16,682 nucleotides of DNA from a bacterium (GTDB lineage Bacteria > Latescibacterota > UBA2968 > GCA-2709665), in the NCBI GenBank assembly GCA_027619145.1, contig JAQCGA010000018.1, positions 1-16,682 on the forward strand. Reading direction: 5' to 3'. The notes under the pieces are model-generated. The model was not told where the DNA came from, ran no database searches, and was given only the letters and a program-made list of their open reading frames with translations. Made by a program: the position numbers and the translations under genes. Each line of letters opens with the position of its first letter. Position 1 is the first letter of the stretch. Shown piece after piece: positions 8,065 to 15,313 of the stretch.

Positions 8065-9108
8065 ATGCAAGATAGCGGGTGGGCACGTGTGAGTGAGGAC
8101 GATCGAAAAATCAAGATTGAGACCGATCAGCTGGAAGCTGTCATTCCAAAGAAGGATCCCAAGCAATGGATGACCGGGATTGAAAAAGAATCGTTTCTGG
8201 ATAAGGCGACAGGATTTCGGTCCATTGGTGATGGTTTGATGGTGATTGATTGGTTGATGGAGGCGGGCAGTGATGAAGCATATGCCGATGAGGTGATTGC
8301 TCCGGATGGGCATGGGGTGAGCCAGTACCTGTGGTATGAAAATGAGCCCGATCCGGCACGGCGGGAGTACGCAATTTTGTGTCATGGTAGCAGCCATCGG
8401 AAGCGTGCAATTGAGGGGCCGCAGCTTTGTCACAGAATGAAACCGGTGCAGCCAGTGATTACGCAGGGAGAAGATTTTGTTGCGGTTGAAACGACGTATC
8501 AGTACGAATACGCCGCTCCAGGACGCAATGTTGGATCGCGCTGGACGCAACGGATTGTGTTTCCGAAAGGTGAGCGCTTTTTTGTGTTGATGGATAAGAT
8601 CGACAGTGTGAATGATTCAGAGGAGATGTTTTTGCGGAACGATACGCCAGGCTGTGTCCGCCATGTGGAGGGCGACACGTTCAGCGAGATGTACCTGAGC
8701 TATCTGAGTGGTCCCAACGGGGTGCGCATTCCGTCCAGTGAGTTTTTTACACCGTTTCCGCCAGATCTGAAATACGGTTATCGGCGCGACATGAACAAAG
8801 TGCCGGAACATTTTGTTCGTGCGTACCATTTGCGGGATTCGAAAACGGGTGGAGAAGGCCCCTGGTTGGGGGGATTGACGCTTGAGCCATCTGTGGTGTA
8901 CGAGGCGTGGTGCAGCCAGCGGCCTGGGGATATTATTGTGATGATTGAGGAGGTTCATGGAAAGCCAACGAAGGCAGGCGAGTCCTTCAGTGTAGCCCAT
9001 ATTGTGGGGTACTTCGATACGATTGAGGAGATGCACCAGATGTGTGCCCGTTACAAAGGGTATACCGGGTTAACTGTAGATGAGTCTGGTTGGAAACTGG
9101 TGCGATAG
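8065..9108 (+). CDS. unrecognised beta-rich protein, possibly a carbohydrate-active beta-sandwich
   Basis: I do not recognise the family. The 347-residue product has no signal peptide or membrane segment and alternates short hydrophobic strands with many aromatic and acidic residues (VIDWLMEAG, SQYLWYENEP, GSRWTQRIVFP, GPWLGGLTLEP), which suggests a beta-sandwich or supersandwich such as those that bind or epimerise sugars. A cluster of charged residues, FLRNDTPGCVRHVEGDTF, lies near residues 196-213. The ATG at 8065 is preferred over the in-frame TTG at 8050 because GAGGG lies about nine bases upstream. It is the last gene of the + strand cluster. Galactose-mutarotase-like or lyase-associated domains are guesses based on strand pattern only. 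Confidence 0.7.
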   Translation: MQDSGWARVSEDDRKIKIETDQLEAVIPKKDPKQWMTGIEKESFLDKATGFRSIGDGLMVIDWLMEAGSDEAYADEVIAPDGHGVSQYLWYENEPDPARREYAILCHGSSHRKRAIEGPQLCHRMKPVQPVITQGEDFVAVETTYQYEYAAPGRNVGSRWTQRIVFPKGERFFVLMDKIDSVNDSEEMFLRNDTPGCVRHVEGDTFSEMYLSYLSGPNGVRIPSSEFFTPFPPDLKYGYRRDMNKVPEHFVRAYHLRDSKTGGEGPWLGGLTLEPSVVYEAWCSQRPGDIIVMIEEVHGKPTKAGESFSVAHIVGYFDTIEEMHQMCARYKGYTGLTVDESGWKLVR

Positions 9109-9166
9109 ACCGACTCCGGATGAGAGGTCTACTTTTCATAAGCGTGATATTAATTTTTTGTGATCT

Positions 9167-9373
9167 TTGCGCAACTGGTATGAGGACGTCATACACCAAT
9201 TTCAGACAGCTCTTCTCGGTGAGGAACCGCAGAAGTGTTTGGTTCGGCGTCGCTCCTCGACAAATTCAATTCCGGGCGGAAAGGCCACATTCGGCATCAG
9301 GTCCGGGATTGAAGTTATAATGCCAGCTACTTTTTTAAAAGAGATAATTGACGTATATGCCTTTGTAGTATAA
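9167..9373 (+). other. orphan ORF in the intergenic gap, possible gene remnant
   Basis: A TTG-initiated frame of 68 residues whose first part (RNWYEDVIHQFQTALLGEEP) looks like real protein, while the rest becomes low in structure. There is no convincing ribosome-binding site, and a stop lies just upstream in the same frame. The predicted promoter of the next gene overlaps its 3' end. It may be debris of a lost gene; it matches no family I can name. Confidence 0.15.
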
Positions 9374-9374
9374 T
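9348..9374 (+). promoter_or_regulatory. sigma70-like promoter for the large secreted protein
   Basis: TTGACG at 9348-9353 and a perfect TATAAT at 9369-9374 are separated by 15 bases, slightly shorter than optimal. The predicted transcript would start about 100 bases before the ATG at 9483. The surroundings are AT-rich. A good -10 box in the only long gap of the left half supports independent transcription of the secreted-protein gene. Confidence 0.45.
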
Positions 9375-9482
9375 ACTTACGCCCAATTGACATCTCCCAG
9401 GAATAATGTTATATTTACTGATCTTGCGGACCATCGATGCAGGCTCAGTTCCGCACCATTACACCATATTTCGGAGAAAACC

Positions 9483-12400
9483 ATGGGTCGTTCTCTGCTG
9501 TTCATATTTGCGTTTCTCAGTTTCATCCTTTCCGTCAATCCGTCATCTGTTCACGCGCAGATGGCGGCAAGCGCCGACATACAGGCAAAAGCAGACGGTA
9601 AAGCCTCTACAACTGTCGAAGTGGCAAGCAAAGCCGGCGGGCAGGTTGTCATTGAAATCCTGGCTTCCGGTTACACCGGCGCATTCGGTGTCAGCGCAAA
9701 GTTGACCCCCTCGGTTCCCGCTGCCATCACCAATGTGACAGGCGCACACGCAATAGGCAGGGGTGCGCCAGGAGCGTTCAACTTTCCGGCCAATCCGATT
9801 ATCAAGTGGACGGCAGGCGATGCTCAGATCACCTTTCAATCCGGCGGTCTGACTACAGCCACTGAATCAGGGGATGGCCTCAAAGTGATCGGCGAAATCA
9901 CCCTCACTCTCTCGGATCCTTTTGTCCCCTTCGAAATCACCCTCACAGAGGTCAAAATCAATACTACCACCGAAACCACGCTCAACCCTGGTACGGTGCT
10001 GAAAGTCATCCAGCAGAAAAACAACCTCATCTCCAACGTCAATGTGAACCGTAAGCACAACGGCGCAACCATCACCTGGACCACCCGGTACGCGGGCACC
10101 AATGACGTTGTGACCTACAATGTATCGGGGTCCACCACTACCACCACCGCAACGGGCACATTGACGACAGAATCCACAGCACACACGGTGGCCCTGACCG
10201 GTCTGACCGCTGGAACCACTTACCAGTATCAGATTTCTTCCACAAGCACCTCGGGCGAACTCAACCCCACAACCACGAGAACCTTTCAGACCCGCAGTTC
10301 GCCCGACACGCGGCCCGTCACAATCTCGAATCTCCAGATGAGCGCAGACACCACTTTCGTGACCTTTACCTGGACCACCAGCCGGCTTGCCGACACCCGG
10401 ATCAAAATTGCATCGGCGGCGGGCGCCACAGTTGCAGAAACCCAGGCCGATGCGGAAGGCAAAATCGACCACAGCATCAAGGTAAGCAACCTGGTGCAAA
10501 ATACGGCATATACCGCAACCCTCACCTCCCGGGGCGTGGGCCTGGACGATCTGATTACCGACGATTTGATGACCGAAGCCCAGGTTACGTCCTCCAAAAC
10601 CCAGGATTTCAAAACAAAAGCAGCGGCAAAAGACCTCCGTTTTAACGGGGCGCCCACGGTTACAACAACGGAAGATCAGGCCACCATTACCGTGCGGCTC
10701 AACCAGCCCGCATCGGCCACCGTCGATTATGAACCGGGGACACGACCATCCAGCTATGGCAGTAGCGTTTCTTCAACGGCAAACAACGATGTCCAAGTAC
10801 TCACCCTTTCCCAACTGGATGCCAACACCACCTACAGTTTCCGGGTCACCGCCACAAATGACCCCCAGTTAGCCGGACAATCACCCACTTCCGGTTCGAC
10901 GTGGAATGTTCCGTTGTCCGAAGCGAAGACCGCCGTTACCACGGATCCGGTCTTCACCAACCAGCCCTGGAGCCGCTCCCTGACATTCAAGACCAAACCT
11001 GGGCAGGGCCCGGTTCCCTCAATCACAACGGGACCGAAGGTTTTCGCGGGAAGCACGAGGGCAATCTTTAACTGGACAACCAATGTGGAGACCGATGGGA
11101 AGGTATTCGTCGGCACGTTGGGCGCGGGGGGGACGCTGGGCACCCCGGATGAGTTTGAGTATACCGGTACTAAGACCATGAGGCATGTTCTTACGGCTAC
11201 GGGCCTGACCCCCAGAACCCGGTATGGCTATCGCATTGAAGGCACTGCCGAAGATGGTCAGACCTACCTGTATGATCCCCAGAACTCCAAGGCGGCAAAA
11301 ACCGCCGCTGGCAAATTGCAGGTTGTGGGCAGCGGCGGCGGATTCGGTTCCACGACAACGGCCGACACCCAGCTCCCACTCATTACGCGCGGGCCCACGG
11401 TGGTGAACGCCACCGGAACCAGTCTCACCATTGAATGGGACACCGACGAATACGCCACCAGCGCGGTAAGCTACGGCCTCTCCGCCGAAACCCTGGATGG
11501 GCAGGAAATCAACGGTACGCCCGCCACCACGCACCGCATCACGCTCACGGGCCTTTCGGCCGGTACCACCTACGCCTACCGGGTTGCCGCCACTGACATT
11601 TCCGACAACGGGCCGGTTCAGAGCCAGGTCGGCGTGGCCACCACCCTTTCTCAGCCCGACCTGACGGCCCCGGTCTTTTCGGGAGCGCCCGCACTCAGCT
11701 ACAGGAGCGACACCCGGGCCGACATTCGCTGGGCGACGAATGAATTCACCACCGGAGAGATCGCCTACGGCCTCTCGGCTGGCAACCTGGACCAGGTTAT
11801 TACGCTGAACGAGCTTACCAACGCGCAAACGGCCGCGCTCACAGGTCTCACGGTCGGCACCACCTACCACTATCAGGTTACTGTGCGCGACTACAACGGC
11901 AACGGCCCCACGCAGAGCCAGGTCCTTACTTTCCAGACCCTGGCCACGGCGGACACCCAGGTGCCCGTCATCTCCAGCGTGGTCGTCACACCCTCAGATA
12001 GCGCCGTCGTGGTGACCTGGACATCCGACGAGGTTGCCAGCAGCATTGTTCTGTTCGGTTCTTCCGGCGGTTCTTTAGACAACAATATTTCCAGCATTAA
12101 TTCGGTCAAGGCCCATCGCATCGTGCTGGCCAACCTCCAGCCCGAAACCCCCTATAGCTATCAGGTCCAATCCTACGATCTGGTGGGCAACGGCCCCGCG
12201 CAGAGCGAGGAAACCACCTTCACCACCTTGTCCGTTGCGGCCGCCCAGGCGCCCGCCGCGCCCACAGGCCTTGCAGCCAAAGCAGGCAATGCTGCGGTAC
12301 AGCTCACATGGTCGGCGGCCGCCTCAACCGCTACAGGCCTCATCCTGGAACGCGCCGCAGGCGAGGGCGCATTCACATCCCTCGTCACCCTCGATCCCGT

Positions 12401-13811
12401 CACCTCCTACCTGGACAAGACCGTGACCAACGGTACGGCTTACCGCTATCGTCTGCGCGCCACAGGTCTGTTCCAGCGCACGGGCGAGCCTTCTACGGCA
12501 ACCGCAGCTATCACACCCATGGCTACGGGTGGGCCCTCGAGGCCATCGTTTTTTGCCATCCAGGGAAATCAAACTACGCCAACCATCGTTATCAACAACA
12601 GCACGCCGGTTGCCGCAGGCGATGCATTAACTTACACTTTCCAGTTGTCCACCACTTCGAACTTTTCAGATGTGGTGGCCGTTCAAACTGTTGCTTCCGG
12701 TGCAGGTCGCGGCTCATCCGACCCGACGGGCATCACCGCTTACACGGTTGACCGCACCCTGCAAAATGGTTCCACCTACCACTATCGCGTAAAATCCAAC
12801 GACGGGTTTTCCGACAGCCCGTTCCTCACCGGCTCATTCAAAGTCAACGCCAGTGCATCTGCCTATCCCGGCGACCTCACCGGAGACCGCCAGGTCAACC
12901 TTGCGGACTTCATCCAGTTCGCGAGAGCCTACGGTACTTCCACGGAAAATGCAAACTTTAACGCGAACGCGGACTTCGACGGCAACGGATCCATCGCCCT
13001 TTCGGACTTCATCCAGTTCGCTTCCGTTTTTGGCAAGCAATACATCCAGGGCGGCTCGGCAGGCAAACCGGCCGTTGTTGTTGCCTACGGCCAGGATTCC
13101 CAGGCCCGGTTCAAGCTCACCGGCAGGTTCGTTCAAAACAACGCCGCCGGGCGGGAACTAGCCGTTGATATCCGGCTTGCCGATGTCGCCAATTTGAGGG
13201 GATACGGCATGGAGTTGCAATACGATCCAGCGGCGCTGCAATTTATCAACGCCACCGACGAGGGCGACACCTTCCTCAAATCCGACAATCGCTCCGCCGA
13301 ACTCTTCGCAGTTCTGGATCACAATCCCGAAACCGGTCAGATCTACCTCGGCAGCGCCGTTACACAGGGCAGCCCGGTTTCCGGCGCCGGAACTCTGGCT
13401 ACCCTGAGATTCCGCCTGACCGATGCCGATCCGGCCAATGCGGATCTTCACATCGCACAGGGCATTCTCTTCGATTTCGATCTGAATGCCCGCCTGGTGC
13501 AGAACCTCGGGGATCGTCTCTCATTGATCCCAACCGAGTTTACGCTTGAACGCAACTTCCCCAATCCCTTCAACCCTGAAACCACCATCCGCTATGCAAT
13601 TCCCGAAGCGAGCAAAGTCACCCTGGTGATCTACAACGTTCTGGGGCAGGAAGTTACCCGGCTCGTCAACGTCGATCATCTGCCCGGCTACTACACTATT
13701 GCCTGGGACGGCAAAGACATGCTCGGGCGAAACGTGTCCAGCGGCGTCTACCTCTACCGGATTCAGGCCGGCGACTTCAACCGGACGCACAAAATGTTGC
13801 TGCTCAAATAA
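9483..13811 (+). CDS. secreted multi-FN3 protein with cohesin-like, dockerin-like and FlgD-like sorting domains
   Basis: A 1442-residue exported protein, probably at the cell surface. A signal peptide (about 1-26, cleavage after SSVHA) precedes a cohesin-like beta domain (27-178). About nine fibronectin-III-like modules follow, near 183-271, 275-378, 384-503, 511-606, 629-723, 726-821, 824-917, 924-1012 and 1020-1122; numbers 5-7 are clearly duplicates (YGLSAETLD, YGLSAGNLD, FGSSGGSLD). Two dockerin-type calcium loops (D1131, T1133, D1135, N1139, D1142; and D1164, D1166, N1168, D1175) each end in DFIQFA. Next is a second cohesin-like domain (about 1203-1345). Residues 1352-1442 are the FlgD-like module (NFPNPFNPETT, YNVLGQEV, SGVYLYR) used as a secretion or anchoring signal. 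The ATG at 9483 is chosen over the TTG at 9387 because it has GGAG six bases upstream and starts the signal peptide. It is Thr/Ala-rich with no enzyme domain, so a structural, adhesive or scaffolding role is likely. Confidence 0.9.
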   Translation: MGRSLLFIFAFLSFILSVNPSSVHAQMAASADIQAKADGKASTTVEVASKAGGQVVIEILASGYTGAFGVSAKLTPSVPAAITNVTGAHAIGRGAPGAFNFPANPIIKWTAGDAQITFQSGGLTTATESGDGLKVIGEITLTLSDPFVPFEITLTEVKINTTTETTLNPGTVLKVIQQKNNLISNVNVNRKHNGATITWTTRYAGTNDVVTYNVSGSTTTTTATGTLTTESTAHTVALTGLTAGTTYQYQISSTSTSGELNPTTTRTFQTRSSPDTRPVTISNLQMSADTTFVTFTWTTSRLADTRIKIASAAGATVAETQADAEGKIDHSIKVSNLVQNTAYTATLTSRGVGLDDLITDDLMTEAQVTSSKTQDFKTKAAAKDLRFNGAPTVTTTEDQATITVRLNQPASATVDYEPGTRPSSYGSSVSSTANNDVQVLTLSQLDANTTYSFRVTATNDPQLAGQSPTSGSTWNVPLSEAKTAVTTDPVFTNQPWSRSLTFKTKPGQGPVPSITTGPKVFAGSTRAIFNWTTNVETDGKVFVGTLGAGGTLGTPDEFEYTGTKTMRHVLTATGLTPRTRYGYRIEGTAEDGQTYLYDPQNSKAAKTAAGKLQVVGSGGGFGSTTTADTQLPLITRGPTVVNATGTSLTIEWDTDEYATSAVSYGLSAETLDGQEINGTPATTHRITLTGLSAGTTYAYRVAATDISDNGPVQSQVGVATTLSQPDLTAPVFSGAPALSYRSDTRADIRWATNEFTTGEIAYGLSAGNLDQVITLNELTNAQTAALTGLTVGTTYHYQVTVRDYNGNGPTQSQVLTFQTLATADTQVPVISSVVVTPSDSAVVVTWTSDEVASSIVLFGSSGGSLDNNISSINSVKAHRIVLANLQPETPYSYQVQSYDLVGNGPAQSEETTFTTLSVAAAQAPAAPTGLAAKAGNAAVQLTWSAAASTATGLILERAAGEGAFTSLVTLDPVTSYLDKTVTNGTAYRYRLRATGLFQRTGEPSTATAAITPMATGGPSRPSFFAIQGNQTTPTIVINNSTPVAAGDALTYTFQLSTTSNFSDVVAVQTVASGAGRGSSDPTGITAYTVDRTLQNGSTYHYRVKSNDGFSDSPFLTGSFKVNASASAYPGDLTGDRQVNLADFIQFARAYGTSTENANFNANADFDGNGSIALSDFIQFASVFGKQYIQGGSAGKPAVVVAYGQDSQARFKLTGRFVQNNAAGRELAVDIRLADVANLRGYGMELQYDPAALQFINATDEGDTFLKSDNRSAELFAVLDHNPETGQIYLGSAVTQGSPVSGAGTLATLRFRLTDADPANADLHIAQGILFDFDLNARLVQNLGDRLSLIPTEFTLERNFPNPFNPETTIRYAIPEASKVTLVIYNVLGQEVTRLVNVDHLPGYYTIAWDGKDMLGRNVSSGVYLYRIQAGDFNRTHKMLLLK
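12904..13021 (+). repeat. duplicated dockerin-like calcium loops with a 19-bp exact direct repeat
   Basis: The 19-base word CGGACTTCATCCAGTTCGC occurs at 12904-12922 and again at 13003-13021, exactly 33 codons apart in the same frame. It encodes the DFIQFA helix that ends each calcium loop. The identity at DNA level suggests recent duplication or gene conversion within the dockerin pair. Confidence 0.85.
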
Positions 13812-13842
13812 GAGCTTCGGTTTTTCTCAGGATTGGGTATGA

Positions 13843-13880
13843 CAAAGGCCCGATGGGATTTCCCATCGGGCCTTTGTTTT
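13843..13880 (+). terminator. rho-independent terminator, possibly bidirectional
   Basis: A perfect 16-bp inverted repeat (13843-13858 with 13861-13876, core GGCCCGATGGGA / TCCCATCGGGCC) is followed on the + strand by TTTT. It lies 31 bases after the stop of the secreted-protein gene. It is also just beyond the end of the - strand symporter stub, where the T-run is weaker, so it may serve both converging units. Confidence 0.88.
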
Positions 13881-13902
13881 GGTGTGTCAGGAATTGTCCG
13901 AT

Positions 13903-14076
13903 TCATGCCGGGTGGGGTTTGAGGGAGCGGCCGGCAACGATGTAGTCGCCCATGTCCTGGATGTACCGGTTGGCGTAGATGCCAATGGCGACGGTGCCGA
14001 GGAGGTATAGGGCGACGATGACCCAGTCGATTCCGCTGAAGTTGGTGGCTATGGTGCTCAGGGCATCTGAGTGCAT
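13903..14076 (-). pseudogene. truncated sodium/solute symporter (SSS family), N-terminal stub
   Basis: A 57-residue frame begins at ATG 14076 with GGAG eight bases upstream, 16 bases after the SIS-like gene. It reads IDWVIVALYLLGTVAIGIYA, then DMGDYIVAGRSLKP: the first transmembrane helix and the [D/E]Y-x-x-[A/S]GRS signature found at the start of SSS-family sodium/solute symporters. It stops after PHPA. Intact family members have roughly 450-600 residues and 11-15 helices, so about nine tenths are missing and transport is not possible. No continuation is visible in other frames before the terminator at 13843-13880 or elsewhere in the window. A deletion or rearrangement is more likely than a point nonsense mutation. 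A functional single-helix peptide cannot be excluded but has no known precedent in this family. Confidence 0.75.
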
Positions 14077-14092
14077 AGGCGTTCTCCGTATG

Positions 14093-15262
14093 TCAGGACG
14101 GCTGCGGAAGGAGTGCCCGCATGGAGCCGATCACAGCCCAGTAGATGGCGGACTGGAGGATGCCGGATGCGGGCAGGATGGGGATGTCGTATCCGGGAAC
14201 GGTGACGAGTGCGTCTTGGTAAGGCCATGCCGGGTGGATGCTGAAGTCTGGCGATGGGCCTTCGCGTTCGGGTTCGTCTGTGCCGGTGATGATTTCTACG
14301 GTACGTGCGCCGATCTGCCGTGCGATTTTGAAGGCTTCTCCGGGGCGGCGGTAGTAACCGAGGAAGAAGAAGAGGTCTCCGGGTTTCAAGGTTTGTGCGA
14401 GGGCTTCGGAGGGAGGTGTTTCACCGGAGGTGTTTTCTACGCGGTGCATCCAGTTGGAATCTCCGGGTGCACCGAGCTGGTGTACCGGGAAGTGGGGGAT
14501 GAGGAAGGCGTGGATGCGGTTGTTGTTGTTCAGGGTTTCGACGCAAGCGTGGGCGACAATTTCAATGGCGGGTTGTTCGTGGGTTTGTGTTTGAAGGATC
14601 TGGCGGAGGGCATCCAGGTACGCATTTCCGAGCAGAGAAAGATCAAGGGGTGGGACGGTGTGTTCGAGATGAAAGCGGTTTCCATGATGCTGCCTGTTGC
14701 GTTCGCGGGCACCAGGGACGAGGACGCTCTGGAACATGGCTGGCATATGCCCGAGACGAGTGAGCGCACCGACGAGTTCGGCGGTGAAGGTCCAGAGGAG
14801 GGTGAGGTTTTGGAGGGAGACCAGAGGATAGGTGGCTCCATTGAAGAAGGCCGGGCATATGTCACTACACGGGAGATTGCTTTCGAGATGGACGTTGGTA
14901 TGCTCGGAGACAGAGGGTGAGGTTGGGCCGATGCCGATGATGTATGCGCCGGTGTTTCGGAGTTGCTGGGCGAGGTTCTGATCCTGGTCTGTATTGGACC
15001 AGCCGAAGAGGACGGCGTCTTTGGGGGTGGGCGTGTCGCCGGGTTTTAGTTCTTTGAGTAGCATGAGGCCGCCGGAGCGTACGTAGCCTTCCGAAGGGAA
15101 GTCTGGACGGACGGCAGCAATGTAGAGTTCGCCGCCTTCGAGGAGGCATTTCGCAACGGTGTCTGCTGTTTGTGTGATTTGTGGGAGGAAGGCTCGGGCC
15201 TGTTCGGTTCCCTTGCAGAGGGCGTTGAAGTAGGAGGTGATGAAATTAAATGGTTCGGACAC
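14093..15262 (-). CDS. tandem SIS-like (phosphosugar-binding fold) protein
   Basis: A 389-residue soluble protein made of two SIS-like alpha/beta halves. The first half (about 1-200) has GGELYIAAVRP near 43-53, DAVLFGWSNTDQDQNLAQQL near 82-101 and a GAYIIGIGPTSPSVSEHTNV strand-loop near 105-124. The second half (about 205-389) has AIEIVAHACVETLNN near 232-246, LKPGDLFFFLGYYRRPGEAF near 292-311 and ARQIGARTVEIITG near 314-327. This repeats the scheme of glucosamine-6-phosphate synthase isomerase domains and the DUF2529-like group. Family proteins bind or isomerise phosphosugars or act as sugar-responsive regulators; no DNA-binding domain is present here. The start is a GTG with AGGAG about 11 bases upstream, slightly far. 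It lies 51 bases after the glycosidase-like gene and 16 bases before the symporter stub. Confidence 0.7.
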   Translation of the reverse strand: MSEPFNFITSYFNALCKGTEQARAFLPQITQTADTVAKCLLEGGELYIAAVRPDFPSEGYVRSGGLMLLKELKPGDTPTPKDAVLFGWSNTDQDQNLAQQLRNTGAYIIGIGPTSPSVSEHTNVHLESNLPCSDICPAFFNGATYPLVSLQNLTLLWTFTAELVGALTRLGHMPAMFQSVLVPGARERNRQHHGNRFHLEHTVPPLDLSLLGNAYLDALRQILQTQTHEQPAIEIVAHACVETLNNNNRIHAFLIPHFPVHQLGAPGDSNWMHRVENTSGETPPSEALAQTLKPGDLFFFLGYYRRPGEAFKIARQIGARTVEIITGTDEPEREGPSPDFSIHPAWPYQDALVTVPGYDIPILPASGILQSAIYWAVIGSMRALLPQPS

Positions 15263-15313
15263 GGGATGGATTTCTCCTACTTGAGGGTGGTTTTGAAAGA
15301 TGCTTGGGTACGG

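Larger units (their letters stand above)
9109..9482. other. intergenic region between the enzyme cluster and the large secreted protein
   Basis: About 370 bases without a supported gene. Composition changes here: the sequence becomes more AT-rich towards 9310-9410, and the G/T-rich character of the left flank gives way to the C/A-rich + strand of the next gene. It contains a sigma70-like promoter (9348-9374), the ribosome-binding site of the secreted protein (GGAG at 9473-9476) and one doubtful ORF. No remnant of the symporter that is truncated on the other side of the secreted-protein gene was seen here. Confidence 0.6.

Noticed and set aside
9106..9136. Weak hairpin TAGACC ... GGTCTA followed by CTTTT, as a terminator for the + strand cluster
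   Set aside because: Only six base pairs with a 14-base loop and a short interrupted T-run; not convincing without a folding-energy calculation.
9109..13900. Simple inversion through the symporter as the origin of the composition flip
   Set aside because: An inversion would leave the rest of the symporter on the + strand near 9110-9400, and nothing like it is there; no matching inverted repeats were seen at the two edges.
13979..14920. 313-residue + strand ORF over the SIS-like gene
   Set aside because: It is antisense to the better supported - strand gene, with poor amino-acid composition and no recognisable domain; it arises from the G/T-rich strand bias.
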